Assembly: GCF_030272615.1 (NCBI RefSeq)
Contig: NC_081414.1
Span: 908,679,009 to 908,743,008, forward strand
Direction of reading: 5' to 3'
Source of the DNA: Cryptomeria japonica
Taxonomy: Eukaryota > Streptophyta > Pinopsida > Cupressales > Cupressaceae
Length of the DNA stretch: 64,000 bases
The first letter of the stretch is position 1; each line of letters starts with the position of its first letter. The translations under genes were made by a program, and so were the position numbers. This document shows positions 22,662-34,665 of this stretch, piece after piece. The notes under the pieces were generated by a model. That model was not told the DNA's origin and made no database searches. It saw only the letters and a program-made list of their open reading frames with translations.

Positions 22662-24048
22662 TGTAGACATCTACAAATGGTCAATGCTTGTGGAGTCATA
22701 CTTTAACATTTGTGTATTGCCTTATTTTAGGGTTCTTGCATTGCATTAACATTTCTTCTACGTTGCGCACTTGGTCTTTATCATTTGCGAGCATCGAGTC
22801 CTTCTTCTATATTCTTCATTTTTATCACTTTCAAATTAAGTCTTGTTGATAACAATCTTCAGTCATGATTTTGGTCGATCTTTGTCCTTGTCAATCTCAT
22901 CATTTTGCGATCGATTCGTCATCGATCCTTGTCCTTGTCAATCTCATCATTTTGCGATCGATTCGTCATCGATCCTTGTCCTTGTCAATCTTGTCATTTT
23001 GCGATTGATTCATCATCGATCCTTGTCCTTTTCAATCATGCCAATTTGGATCGATTAGTCATTGTTCCTCGTCAATTGGCACCTATCAATTTGATCTCCT
23101 TGTCAATCTTGGTCAATTTGTCATTGATTTTTGTCAATCAATCTCAATCATTTATCAACATTGGTCCTTTGTCAATTAGAATCATGATCGAACCTACATT
23201 AATTTCTTGTTGTCTTGACCTAATTCCTTGTCCTCTTATTTCTAGGGTTTTATGATTTGTTCATTTAATCCTTTTCTTCTTCTTTGTGGATTAAATAAAT
23301 CTATTTATTTAGTCCTAGGTCTCTTTCATGAATTAATTAATGGATGAAAACCTATTAATTAATTCACCTAATTTCTATTTCATCTTTTTCCTCAATTTTC
23401 TAATTTTCTAATTTCTCCTAATTTCTAATTTCTATTTCTCCTATTTTCTTTATTTTTTTTTAATATTTCCCCTAATTTCATGCGAATGGCATAGCAACTT
23501 GTCATAATTTGTCATAATTTGTCATACATCTTGCATGGCAACTTGCCATAATTTGTGCATAATTTGTCATACATCTTGCATAGCAATTGTCATACATTTG
23601 TCATAATTTTGCCATTCTTGATTTGAATTTCCTTTCAAATCTCTTCATGCTAATCTTGTCCTCTCTCCAATTTGTCTATAAATTGAATCATTTTCTTCAA
23701 TGAAAGGGAGATCAATCACATTTTGGATAATCAATTAATCAATCAATCAACCACGCTTCTAGTATCCTTATGCTGCAATTTTCATCTTGTCATCTTGCTT
23801 GCTTTCATACTTTGCTCTTGCACTTGTAGGTGAGATCCACAAACAAGATAATTTGAAGGAGAAAGAAGGACAATGGAGGTCAATTGAAAGAGACATTGGT
23901 GATGATTTTTCATTTATTTTGAATGTCTTATTTTCAATTCTTCTATTGATTGTAATAGGATTTTATTTCATTGCAATTTAGCTTTGTGGTTAGCTAATAT
24001 TTATTGCTTTGATGCATTCCATTTTCCTAGTTGTTGTTGGGGTTAGCA
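22662..24048. mobile_element. Probable solo LTR inside G1 gag
   Basis: A non-coding block of about 1.39 kb starting TGTAGACATCTAC between two gag segments. It contains a 47-bp tandem repeat (22875-23061) and AT-rich palindromes (AATTAATTAATGG... near 23330-23370, ATAAATCTATTTATTTAG near 23290). Similar palindromes occur in the G2 LTR, which starts TGTAGACACCC, so it may be a distant G2-type LTR. The right end is approximate and no exact target duplication was found. Confidence 0.5.
22875..23061. repeat. 47-bp tandem repeat, four copies
   Basis: Units start at 22875, 22922, 22969 and 23016, each with TCGATCCTTGTCCTTGTCAA and a CATTTTGCGATCGATTCGTC tail. The first three are nearly identical and the fourth is degenerate. 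Confidence 0.85.
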
Positions 24049-24059
24049 CTAGAACAAAT

Positions 24060-25410
24060 ATTATTGAAACTAATACCACAACAAATTTTGCAGGGCAAGC
24101 TGTCGTTGGACAATTTCAAAGAAGACCTATTCATCTAGAAAGATATAGGTAGTTGCATTTCGATGGGATCCTAGGATATCCTAATGCAGTCCCAATTGAC
24201 TTAAGGGATAAATTCAGTAAGTTTGTAGGCAATAATTCTATTATTGGTGAGGAACATCTAAGGGCATTCACTAATAAGTTAAATGACTATGAAGTTGAGC
24301 ATGAGGATGTTGTTATGAAATTATTTGTGCAATCTCTGACAAAGGATGCTAGGGATTGGTACAGAGGATTGCCAACTGCAAGTATCAACTCCTGGGAAAA
24401 ATTTGAGAGGTGTTTCAAAGAGTAGTATGGTGATAAAATGAATGTAAGCTTCATGGTAAATGAGTTCAATAACATCAAGAAGTCATTAAATGAGGATGTG
24501 GCTGATTTCAATATCAAGTTTCAAAAGGCCATGCATAAGTTGTTTCAGGTTTTAAGGCTGGATGATAATGTTTGTCTGACCACATATATGAATGCATTTT
24601 ATCTAAAAATTAAGTAATCCTTAGAGATAAAGATCCTCAATCTCTTAGAGATGTTTTTAGGATAGCTATTAAAGTTGAAGAGAATAGAAGAGCTTCAGGT
24701 AATCTTGGAAGAAGAGAGGATCCTAGATTTTCTAAGAGTGCAAAGGATAAAGTTGAAAAGTCTTTAGGGTCAAAACCTAAAGAGGAAGACAAATGGGATA
24801 AGGTACTTAATACCTTGAAGGACTTTAAATTGACTGTGGAAAAGAATGATAAAGGTCTTGTACCAAAAAAGCCATAGTTTAATAAATTTAATAGACCACC
24901 AAGATTGCAGGATTATCCTCACAACACAAATTAGAAGGATGGCTAACCAGTTCAGCAAAAAAATATAAGCAGGAGCATCAAACTCTCGACCCATAGCAGA
25001 AACACATAGTGAATGTTTTGAGGATACACCCTGGTGTGTTGCTTGTCAATCACCCCACTTGCCTGAATATTGTGTTGTTGCATAATTTATTTCTACCAAA
25101 GATGAGTTGCATGAAGAAGGAGAAGGAACCTTTTAGGATGATAATGTTTATTGTCTCATGACTACTTACCTTGGAGGGACAGAATATTTTTCTGATATCG
25201 AGACTCAGGATTTGGACATAGATTGCCAAAGGAAGAGAACAAAATCATACCATCAACAAGTTTTCTTGATGATGAGTTATGTGTTGATAATCGAATGTGT
25301 AATGATGAACAAGGAGAAATTTTTGTATCTTTAAGAAGACCTTCAAATGAAGAGATTGCCCAAATAATAGCTTCCATGGTAGCTCAAGTTAAAAGCAATT
25401 ATTAGTTGAG
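24060..25410 (+). pseudogene. G1 gag core (Retrotrans_gag)
   Basis: After IHLERYR the sequence shows a typical Gypsy gag core: DFIILGY-like HFDGILGYPNAVPIDL, then FVQSLTKDARDWYRGLPT and INSWEKFERCFKE (24290-24420), and in continuation VNEFNNIKKSLNEDVADFNI. This is the plant Gypsy capsid family, marked by the W-x-x-L-P and F-x-x-x-F-x-x-x-Y spacing. Stops and frameshifts follow from 24421. Downstream Cys and His residues (CVACQSPHLPEYC near 25050) look like a decayed zinc knuckle. Confidence 0.7.
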
Positions 25411-25939
25411 AAACAGAACGGTCGGGGAAGACCATGGCAAGCCTTCTGGTTTATTTATTAAACTATTTAAAAATAAAGGCAAGGAGGTCAAGGAGGATAA
25501 GTAAGGGAAAGATGCAATCAAAATTAAGGAGGTCAAGAAAAAGGAGTGGGCTAAGAAAGCTAAGATTGTAAAGCCTAGTGAGGAAACAGTTCCACTCAAA
25601 ATGAAGACAAAGATTGTCGAAAGGTCTGTTGTACCTGTCGGAAATGACATGAAGTAGAAACATAATGTTGGAGGTAACAAACCAAAGAAAAATGTAGGAC
25701 AACCAGGTATGTCTCTTGAATTGCTAGATTACACACCTGTTGATATGCTTTAGTTGCTTTCTTAGATTACAGTTAAAGTTCCTTTACAAGAAATGCTAAG
25801 AATTGAGGAGCATAGAGAGAAAGTCATGGCCTGGGTCAGGGGTGTTTCTTTTTCTGATAAGATTGAACATGAGAATGTTTCTCATAATATAAAGGAATAA
25901 GTAAATAAGATTGAAACTAAGGATAAAGAGCTAGAGGGA
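25411..25939 (+). other. G1 gag-protease linker
   Basis: Lys-rich, low-complexity coding remnant (KIKEVKKKEWAKKAK-like reading) with stops, ending in PLQEMLRIEEHREK near 25785, a linker commonly seen before the protease in this kind of Gypsy polyprotein. No other feature is visible. Confidence 0.4.
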
Positions 25940-26429
25940 ATGGTTTCTCAGATTCCTCAAATTTATCTTGAGGACACAGTAGATGAGACCCTTGAAAGAG
26001 TGGACCCTTTCTTTCTAAGTGTTATCATAAATGGAGGAGTCCTAAAAAATTGTATGATTGATTCTAGGGCTTCAAACAATGTCATGCCAGTGAGGATAAT
26101 GCAATCCATGGGTTTAAAAGTAGATACTCATCAGGGAAGATGTACCTATGATGGCTACTATAAAGGCACTGCCTTATAAACTTGATGCCTTCCCTAAGAA
26201 GGAGTTAACCATGAGTGTCCTAGTTGTGGACATCCCACCGCATTATAGGATGTTGTTGTCAAGAAAGTGGAGTGCCTCTATGGGTGGAAGTTTGCACTGC
26301 GACTTATCTTATGCTACCTTTTGTATTGATGGTAGAAATGTAAAGGTTGAAAGAGAATCCAAGGTACCGTATATGATGGTACATGCAAAAGAATCTGATG
26401 AGAACATGACTTGTTTTGTGGACACATAA
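25940..26429 (+). pseudogene. G1 retroviral-type aspartic protease
   Basis: FFLSVIINGGVLKNCMIDSR is followed by ASNNVMP. The catalytic motif of this lineage is normally IDSGASNNVMP, so Gly to Arg has damaged it. A frameshift near 26150 leads to LDAFPKKELTMSVLVVDIPP and LLSRKWSASMGGSLH, the conserved C-terminal half of this protease type. It would cut the gag-pol polyprotein. Confidence 0.7.
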
Positions 26430-26486
26430 ATCAATACATTTAGAGTTTAGGATTCTCCACAAAAGGAAAAAGAACAACTTGTACTA

Positions 26487-26920
26487 TTGGATGTGGAAGT
26501 AGAGAAATCATCAGGCCATGACAATTTATGGACAATGTATTTTGATCGAGCCAGTTCTAAGGAAGGCTTGGGTGCAGGTGTATTATTCATATCACCCCAT
26601 GGAGAAACTTTTAAATTTTCTTTTACTCTATCATTTGCATGCACAAATAATGTGGCAGAGTATGAAGCATTGCTGTTGGGGTTGATATTAGCTGAAAAAC
26701 ATGCAAGAAAGAATCTCAAAGTCATCAGAGATTCTGAACTAGTCATATCCCAAATTAGATCTAAGTATGCATCAACAAATAAAAGGTTGAAGCAATATAG
26801 AAATGTTGTATGGGATTAGATTGAGAATTTTGATGCATTTGGTATTGACTGGAAGGAAAGAAGCCATAACAGAATGGCAGATCTGCTGGAAAATATAGCT
26901 TTAAGGCCATAGGATATCAC
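26487..26920 (+). pseudogene. G1 RNase H (archaeal type), placed before RT
   Basis: LWTMYFDRASSKEG (normally FDGASSKEG), NNVAEYEALLLGLILAEKHA, IRDSELVISQI and, after a TAG, SHNRMADLLENIA show the four acidic positions of the RNase H fold: D, E, D, D. It would degrade RNA in RNA-DNA hybrids. It lies between protease and RT rather than after RT. I recognise protease-RNase H-RT as a variant known in plant Gypsy proteins. Confidence 0.75.
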
Positions 26921-27229
26921 TTTTGTTGGAATCTCGAAAGTTCAGGTTCAAACAAGGCCTTCAGTCCCTGACAACATTGAAAGCTAACAGGTTTTCAATG
27001 ATGATGATGATATATTAAGATGTCTATATTGTGTAGATGAATATGAGAATTAGGAGATTGATTCAATGCCTTTGTACAAATAGTGGATGATAAAGAAACA
27101 ATCTTTGGGAAGGAGGTGATTCAATTGAAGACAAACAAAATTCCCAAAGGTCTAGTTGTCCTAGAAAGGGTGTTTGATAGTTAGGATAAGGCCAAGGTTG
27201 CTACCACTACCCCGCACCCTAAGGATTTA

Positions 27230-27928
27230 GAGGAAGTTAACCTTGGGACAGAAGGAGCCCCAAGGAAGGTGTATATTAGAAAGAAGATGTCACCTAAGGC
27301 AAGAAAAATCCTAATTGATTTTTTGACTAAATATAAGCATGTCTTTGCTTGGTCATATGATGACTTGAAGGCTTATAGGGAAGATTTATTTCAACATGAA
27401 ATTCCTTTGAAGGAAAATGATAAGCCTTTCAGACAAAAGCATAGGCCTATTAATCCAACATTAGCACCTAAAATGAAAGAAGAGCTTGTCAAGTTAAGGG
27501 ATGTTGGGATTATAAAACCTACCAGACATTCATCTTGGGTTTCTAACTTGGTACCTATGAGGAAAAAGAATGGAGATATCAGATTGTGTGCTGATTTTAG
27601 GAATTTGAATATATCTTCATTAAAAGACAATCATTCATTGCCCAATATGGAAGCAATGCTATAAAGGGTGATAGGATGTGAGATTTTGTCTATGATGGAT
27701 GGATTTTCAAGGTACAACCAAGTAATGGTCAAAGAATCAGAATAGTAAAAGACAACATTTACTATGCCTTTGGGAACCTATGTTTATGTAAGAATGACTT
27801 TTAGCTTAACAAATGCAAGAGCAACATTTTAAAGAGCCATGGATGTTGCATTTTCTAACATTATAAATGTGTTCTTAGTGGTATATCAAGATGATTTAAC
27901 AACTTATTCCAAGAAGGAAAGTGATCAT
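27230..27928 (+). pseudogene. G1 reverse transcriptase, truncated
   Basis: FAWSYDDLKAYREDLFQHEI, HPINPTLAP-like residues, GIIKPTRHSSWVSNLVPMRK, GDIRLCADFRNLN and MMDGFSRYNQV are standard Gypsy RT motifs. The catalytic box appears as YQDDLTTYSKK (x-x-DD kept). Stops at 27662 (TAA) and 27745-27750 (TAG TAA) and replacement of LKNAGATF by LTNARATF show decay. Element B interrupts it at 27929, so RT finger and palm are present but the rest is lost. Confidence 0.8.
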
Positions 27929-27980
27929 TGTTGGCTTGATGATGATTGTAACAAATTCATCATATGTTGTCATTGATAAA

Positions 27981-28022
<42 letters not shown>

Positions 28023-28093
28023 TCATATTGTCTACCGGTGTAACTTCAAAGTTGTTTACAATACAACTAGTATACTAGAGGTTTATTTCTAAC
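27929..28093 (+). repeat. Element B 5' LTR, left piece
   Basis: Starts TGTTGGCTTGATGATG, similar to the starts of the A and C LTRs. It contains an (AC)n microsatellite at about 27987-28017 and ends at the CTAAC target duplication of TR-GAG. Confidence 0.75.
27987..28017. repeat. (AC)n microsatellite
   Basis: About 15 uninterrupted AC units followed by ATATAT, inside the element B LTR. Confidence 0.9.
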
Positions 28094-29319
28094 TGTAGCG
28101 TCCTAAAATTGTGACACTTACAATTTTGACTGCATTTCGGTCTTCATGATGGCGACGCAACACGCAACCTGAATGGAGACCCCGAAACCTGATTACGACA
28201 CTGAAAACTGCATTTTTCAAGCACCCTGGCCTGAACCTCCTTGCACCCTACTGTCCCAGGAGGTGGGACCAGAGTGCCCAGCGCCCTGGTCCCCCAGGAC
28301 CATGGCACCCAGCGCCCTGGTCCCTGGGTCCTATTTTGGGCCCGGTCTCTTTTGGACTTCGGGTCTTTTTGTTTGCAATTTGGAAATTAACTTTCCTGGT
28401 CGGCCTAAGGTCGGGAAAATCAGTCTATCAGCCCTAAATGACAAGTATATAAACTACATATTCCTCCTTCATTCGATATGATGGAAAAAGCATGGAAATT
28501 ATACTCAAGCATTCAAGCATTCAAGCATTCCTTCAAGAAATTGATCATTTCAAGTCTCCATTCAAGGCTAAGTGTTGCATTCAAGACAAGGATTCAACCA
28601 TTGAAGAGGAGATCACATACTACATGCTACAACATACAACATACAACATCTATACCTTCGCACATAAGGATACAAACATCCTTACAACAAGGTATTAGTA
28701 CTTGTTTTACATTACAGACATTTACATTTACAGCACTTGCTCATTTCTTGGTTAATTCCAAAACTGGGGTTTGACCTAAAGGAAAACCCCTAATCCCTAA
28801 CCCCCCAATTTTCTTCGCTTTTCTGTGTGTAGGTTGCAGGTATGCGGCTGAAATTGAAGATCTGGAATCCTTGGGCAGAGACGAACAGATCCCCCTTCGT
28901 TTCGCGGATTTTTCGGAGGACTGTGGTGCCGGGCGCCATCGTCCCGACAACTTTTGCTCAAATTTGCAGGACAGCGCCATATCGACATTTTACTGCTAAT
29001 TCCAGGTCCGCAGCTTCATCCTATATCCCTATCTCAGTTTATAAGTGAATTTTTCTCACTTTCTATGCATTCCTAGCTTAATTCTTCTATGCACATTCTT
29101 TACAAAAGAGGGTAGCCTTGCTGTCATAACCCTTGAAACTCATTTAGCATCCAATCTTGCATTGCGTGGGATTGGATCTTGTGGGTTTCAACCCCTCTTT
29201 TGAATGTAAAGTCTCTCCCCTAAGTGAAAACCATCAACCCTAGTGAATCTCCCTTCTCTCTCCTTGGAGTTGGAAGAGGGGAGAGCAACTAGGGTTCGAT
29301 CGCGATTTTCCGCTTTACA
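28094..29319 (+). repeat. TR-GAG 5' LTR (1,226 bp)
   Basis: Starts TGTAGCGTCCTAAAATTG and ends CCGCTTTACA. A TATA box, GTATATAAACTAC, is at about 28444. A GC-rich repeated segment lies at 28255-28340, and AAGCATTC is repeated near 28505-28530. The matching LTR is at 34666. Confidence 0.9.
28255..28340. repeat. GC-rich imperfect tandem/hairpin block in the TR-GAG LTR
   Basis: CCCAGCGCCCTGGTCCC occurs twice about 36 bp apart, separated by CCAGGACCATGG. The block can fold on itself (GGACCAGG with CCTGGTCC). It is repeated in the right LTR at about 34827-34912. It stands out from the AT-rich surroundings just upstream of the TATA box. Confidence 0.6.
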
Positions 29320-30501
29320 TTTTGGTGAACCCGACGTGAACATCCTTTTTGATTATTCATAGTTAGATCTGAAAATTGGATTCCTTGATTACATTTCCAT
29401 GTTTGATCTTTTGCAAAATTTTAGAGGTTAATTGCATAAAAACCCTAAATTTTCTTTTTAGTAATTAAGCTTGTGAAATGTCTAAATGTTAATGCTTGTT
29501 TCAGATCTACCCTTCTATGACAAATTATCAATTCATATTTGTGCTTTAATTTTGAAAATTAAGTGGTTAAGTGTTAAAACCCTAATTTTTGAAACCCTCT
29601 TGATTCAACCTTTGTCCGACAATTTCACTGATCAAAACATCTCCAAATCAGCTGTAACTTTGGATTCCGCAATAAAATCACAATATCTTTCATCCCTGAA
29701 AATTTGGAAAAAAGTTGCGAGGACCGTGTGCACTCCGAGCACCATCGTCCCTGACATTTTTTCCGAAATTTCGGGAGCGAGATCTTACTGTATTTTCCTG
29801 CTAAAATCCAGAATTTTGGCTGATTTTATCAAATCTAACACTTTCAAAATTATAGTCAAAGTTGGTCTTGTGATTGCTTGGATTAAGGCTTCTAAACATT
29901 CAAAAATCATCGAAATTGAAATTTTGTGTCAAAATTGTGTTCTTACTATCCTAAATCTTAAAAGTGTGTTTGCATTCATTCGAAATTTCAGTGCTTTATT
30001 CAAATTCTTACAATTTGTGACTTTTGAAATTAAATGCTTAATTACAACAACTTTAATTTCCACTTTCAAAATTGAATTTTGCGTGAAATTGAGTCAACTT
30101 TTGAATTTCAAAACTTGCATTGCTTTTGGTATTCCCTCTAAAATCATAAAATTCAAAATTTCAGTTTCCCTCTCTTTTTCAAAATTCAAATTTTTGCATT
30201 TTTCGACAATCTTGGTAGGGTTCAATTTTGAGATTGCAACTTTAATTTGGCCTATCTACAGATCGTAAAATCACTCAATTTTTTCAGATTAGCTTCAAAA
30301 TCATCATACCTTTCATCCCTGCAAATTTCGAAAAAAGTTGCAAGGACCGTGTTGCACTCCGAGCGCCACGGTCCTGGACATTTTTTCCGAAATTTCGGGA
30401 GACTATCGCGATTGCATTTAACAGCTTAAATCCAGAAGATTGGCTGATTTTACTAAAAATTGCTACCTCTAAATTCAAAATCTTCTCTCTCTTTCTAGTG
30501 C
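29320..30501 (+). promoter_or_regulatory. TR-GAG leader with primer site and duplicated motif
   Basis: A primer-site candidate, TTTGGTGAACCCGACGTG, starts at about 29321, directly after the LTR; I do not assign the tRNA. The leader is AT-rich. It contains a repeated segment of about 100 bp (about 29670-29790 and 30295-30410) marked by TTTCATCCCTG, AAAAAAGTTGC and CCGAAATTTCGGGAG; the last is a palindrome core. A related segment occurs in the LTR near 28905-28960. A 260-codon open stretch at 29486-30268 is Phe/Ile/Lys/Ser-rich and spans the repeat; I treat it as chance or a leader ORF of no known function. Confidence 0.55.
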
Positions 30502-33500
30502 ATGAGTTTTACAACAATAAGCCCTACTTCCACTATTCCCGTTAGACGAAGCCGTAGAATTAAGTCTTTCCGAGGTTTAATTACCGAGGAGATGGAACCT
30601 AATTTGAATAGCCTTTTTAACGAGGACATGGGTAATTCCTCTAATCCTCTTAATGATGAAGAAGCTCTCCATGAGGTTTCTGAAGAACAACTTTCAAAAT
30701 TGGATAACCAATTTGACGATTTTCGACATTGGATGTCTCAAGAATACCCTGATAGTCAAGCTCTTCCTTTAATTGAGGGTCTAAAACGTATGCTTCAAAG
30801 TGATAAGAATGGAATTGATATTTTGCGTGGTATTGCACACATTGTGGACTTGAATGTGATGCCTATAAAGAGTTGTGCCGAATCTTTAGGTTATACACAA
30901 CCTCCTACTCAAGTCAATCATTCTATTCCTTTAATGACTTCTATTGCTAGCATACCTACCTTTACATCAAACATAATGGCTACTTCTACACAAGACATTC
31001 CTCCTGTGATCACCAGTCATGGGGGCAACCCTTCTTCTTCAATTAACCCTCTTCCTTCATTCAATCCAACTTCTTCATACATTCCTTCAATGAGTGTTCC
31101 TATTACATCTTCACAAATGAACATGACGCAAGGGGGCAATTCATTTAACCATTCCATTCCTCCTTGTAGTGTTCCTCCTGTCCAATCATCTCCTATGACT
31201 AACTATCATAGGGTCCCACCACCTTACTCTTTACCTTCTTTCAATAACATAACACCTCCATCTCAATCTAACACATCTAATAGGAATTCCTCGACTGAAG
31301 CAACCATTAACAATCTTGCACAAACTGTCTCTTCTTTATAGCAACAAATTGCCTCTATGAATCAATCTAAGTTTAGTGTGCCCACATTTGATGTTGCGAG
31401 CCCACTTTCTCTTGATATTGTTCGAGCTATTCCCCCTAAACATGTTGAAATTCCGCATTTGGAGCTTTATAATGGTAAGAGTGATCCTCTAACACATGTT
31501 AAGACTATTCAAACAATATGTACTGATTTTGCTTATGACCAAAGGTTGCTTGCAAAACTGTTCACTAGAACATTAAGAGACAAAGCCCTACAATGGTATT
31601 GCTCGTTGCCTTCTTATTCTATTACTTCTTTCGAACAACTTGCAAATGCTTTTATTCAACAATTTCAAAACAATATAAGTCCTAAAGTTACTTTGATTGA
31701 TTTAATGCATTGTAAACAAGGTGTTAAAGAAAAAGTGACTGATTTCATTGGTAGATATAAGCATTTGTATGCTCAAATTTCTTTTCCAGTGCCTGACAAT
31801 GATATTCAAAGAATCTTTATTTCTAATTTACAAAAAGATATTCGAGACAAACTTCTGTTTTCTGAGTTTACTTCTTTCCAACAGTTGTGTGCAACTCTTC
31901 ACAATTATCAACTGACTGTGAGTCAAATGGAACAATCACATCCTATGGCTCTGAGTGATAAGGGTGATAGCAGTCAACAACCATTTGGGAAGTTTAAACC
32001 GAACAGAGATTCCATCAAATTCAATGAAAACATCATCAACAACAATGTGAATGCAGCATCAGGTGTGCCTCCTATTTCTAAATTTTTCAAGAAAGAAAGA
32101 AAGTATACTCCTTTGAATGAATCATTGCATAGTATTATGAATAAGTTATTGGAACAAAATGAGCTTACTCTTCCTCCTATAAGACAAATTGATCCTGCAA
32201 AGATTACTTCACCTTATTTTGATAACAAAGCTTTTTGTCAATTTCATCGTCAGCCTGGGCATGATACTGAAAAATGTTTTTCTTTAAAGGGTAAAATTCA
32301 AGATTTGATTGATAATAATACTATTTCTGTTTCTGGAGTGAACGATAAAGGCAATACATCTGTAGCTCCTCCTAATCAAAATCTTCAGATTTTCACTGAT
32401 CCATTACCTTCTCATACCTCTAATGCAATTGAGGCTAATGATTCCTCTCTCTCATCTGATGGTCTTGTGTCTATGACTCCGAATGTGATTAACTTTGTAG
32501 AGCAGCAAGAAAACCCTAAAGAACCTTCCATCACATTTGATTCCAGTGAAACCATTAGGGCACCTGATGGTCCTTTATACATAGTTGCAAAAGTCAAGAA
32601 TACACCTTGCCGTGGAGTGCTTATTGATCCTTCGTGCATGGTTAATGTTATTACTGAAGAATTTCTTTTTACTTTGCAATTGAATCAAGTGATTTATGAC
32701 AAAACAGATGTGATTGTGAAACTATTTGATGCATTTTCTTCTCCTGCAATTGGTTCTATTACATTGCCTATTGAGGTCCATAACAAATCCCTTGATGTGA
32801 ACTTTGCTATTATTCCATCTTCTGAACAATTTCGTGTGAAGCTTGGCTATCCTTGGCTATCTTCCATGAAAGCTATTGCTTCTCCTATACATAAGTGTTT
32901 GAAATTTCCCCATAACGGTGAAGTTGTTACTGTCAATCATAGTCTCTTTAAACCAGCTGAAAGAACTTCTAGCATTCCTATTGATTACTTTTGGCCTAAA
33001 CAATTCCAATCTCTTCCTCTGCGAAGTGATCATCTTTTCAAATCTTATCAAAAGTGGAAAACAGATATGATCCTATCTCTAAGTGAACCTAGAACACCTA
33101 AACTTGATATTCCTATCATTCTTAAGAAGGAAGTTCTTCCTTTGAAAGATAAAACTAATATCTTTCCTCAAGAAGATTCCCAACCCATCCCTATGGATGT
33201 GACTATGCCTATATCTAATAAACTTCCTAAAAGTAGACCTATACCTCCTCGTCATGATGGACTTGGTCTTCTTCCTAAACCAAAAATTCCTCCTTTATAT
33301 GGAACAGTTCCTCCTCCTTCCTTCTATAGAGAGAAGAGACCTTCTTCTTCTCCTATTATCCAGCCTTAGAGACCACAACCTAAACACCCAAGTGATAAGG
33401 ATGAGAACATTCCTCCTCCTCAATCTTCTTCACTTCCTACTAAGACTAGACGAAATCGTTCTGCACGTGAACGCCGATGAAAGCGTCGTCTTAGAGCTCA

Positions 33501-33927
33501 AGCAGCTGCTTCTCAAACTTTGCAATCTCCAAAAACACCTTCAACAAGCATTATTCCATTTTCTCCAAAATCTCCAAAACATAAGATGCATGATGGTCTT
33601 GATCCTGTGCGAGTTAAAGATTCTATTTTTATAAATCTTGATGATGATATAGATGAAAATGTTATTCATGATGAAAATGTTACTCCTCTTGCTTTTGATA
33701 GCGAATATGAACTTGTTGATGTTGATAACCATTTATCTAATGAATTTTCTAAAGCACTTATCCTAGCTCCTAGACAAGAACAACGTGGCTTGGAACATGA
33801 ACATAGCCCTTGTTTGGATCTTGTGATAGCTCCATCTGCTGTGTTGGATGTTCCTCCTCTAGCGGGTTCCCTGCCTTCCCGAAACATTGATCAGCAAGAT
33901 CGGGGGGTAGATGACGTGCTAGACTAG
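30502..33927 (+). pseudogene. TR-GAG gag with remnant protease, 1,142 codons, three stops
   Basis: A single frame from ATG 30502 to TAG 33927 with internal TAG (31339), TAG (33367) and TGA (33478). The N-terminus is Ser/Pro/Thr-rich. The capsid core at about 31440-31920 has LELYNGKSDPLTHVKTIQ, LRDKALQWYCSLPSYSIT and LANAFIQQFQNNI, the Retrotrans_gag pattern. A CHHC-type knuckle, CQFHRQPGHDTEKC, is near 32233. A protease-like fold follows (about 32560-32930), but its active site reads LIDPSCMVNV instead of D-[ST]-G, and it ends with GYPWLSSMKAI and KFPHNGEVVTV. The tail is Pro-rich then acidic. RNA packaging looks plausible; proteolysis does not. The order and the knuckle type match the G2 gag. 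Confidence 0.8.
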
Positions 33928-34650
33928 TTACATTAGCATAGCAGATTCTCCCCCCCTCTCTTTTGTTACTTCTTCTATATGTTATTCCCATTCTTCTATT
34001 TATCATCCTTAGTGTTGTCTACTTGAGGACGATGCACAGCATTGAGATCTCTCGATCTCTCTCATGTTGACTCAAAAGACACATGTGTTCCCTTCTTCTA
34101 GGTGACCTTCCTTGATTGGGGAATGAAGAACAATTATGCATACATACATATGATATACATGAATTATCATACAGCATACTGACCCCGAGGAAAGCGAAGT
34201 CACCTTGTGCTTTGTGTTTTGTGTCTATTATCCTCGGGCTTATCTCACACTTGGGGGCTAAAAACTTGTGATAACGTGCTCCTTTCCTTTCTCATTTCTT
34301 ATTTGTATCACTACGTTAAAACAATCACCCCCGTTGAGGCGTGTGCGATCGCTTTAACATAGGGGGGCATACACCCTGTCTATCCCTTCAGGATACATGA
34401 AAATTTCTTGGAGAACTCAGCTTTACCTTGAAAATTTTTGGTATTTCTCTTGCATGACTCATAGTGAGGGAACCTTACTACTGACAGTCATGGTTCCCCC
34501 TCGTGATCTTCCCTTTTACTTTGTCAATCGAAGTCATAAGATCCTTAGTCCACTAGGGGCTTGGTGTGTCTTGCCTCCTTGACGTGGTGAAAGTCTTTCA
34601 ATATTGTTTCCTTGTACTTTATCGGAAGTATGAGCATACATACTCCCGCT
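33928..34650 (+). other. TR-GAG 3' untranslated region
   Basis: About 720 bp with no credible ORF between the gag stop and the polypurine tract. It contains ACTTGAGGACGATGCACAGC near 34022 and TACTTCTTCTATATG-like AT-rich stretches. Nothing in it resembles pol. Confidence 0.6.
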
Positions 34651-34665
34651 AAAGTGGGGGCTAAA
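34651..34665 (+). promoter_or_regulatory. TR-GAG polypurine tract
   Basis: AAAGTGGGGGCTAAA directly abuts the right LTR (TGTAGCG at 34666). This is the expected plus-strand primer for Gypsy elements. Confidence 0.8.

Larger units (their letters stand above)
12735..27928 (+). mobile_element. G1: Ty3/Gypsy Tat-like element, heavily interrupted
   Basis: Plus-strand order: LTR end (to 13294), primer site (13299), gag (13416-13836, 21534-22661, about 24060-25930), protease (25940-26429), RNase H (26487-26920) and RT (27230-27928). It is then cut by element B inside the RT. Element A and a probable solo LTR interrupt gag. Integrase and 3' LTR are not in the window. Stops and frameshifts are frequent, and all the insertions are in it, so it is among the oldest elements here. 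Confidence 0.75.

Noticed and set aside
22657-24060. ACTAC/ACTAG as a duplication around the G1 solo LTR
   Set aside because: The match is imperfect and the CA end is not fixed, so the right boundary stays approximate.
29486-30268. 260-codon plus-strand ORF in the TR-GAG leader as a gene
   Set aside because: Composition is low-complexity Phe/Ile/Lys/Ser, it spans a duplicated leader segment, and it shows no domain. More likely a chance open stretch.
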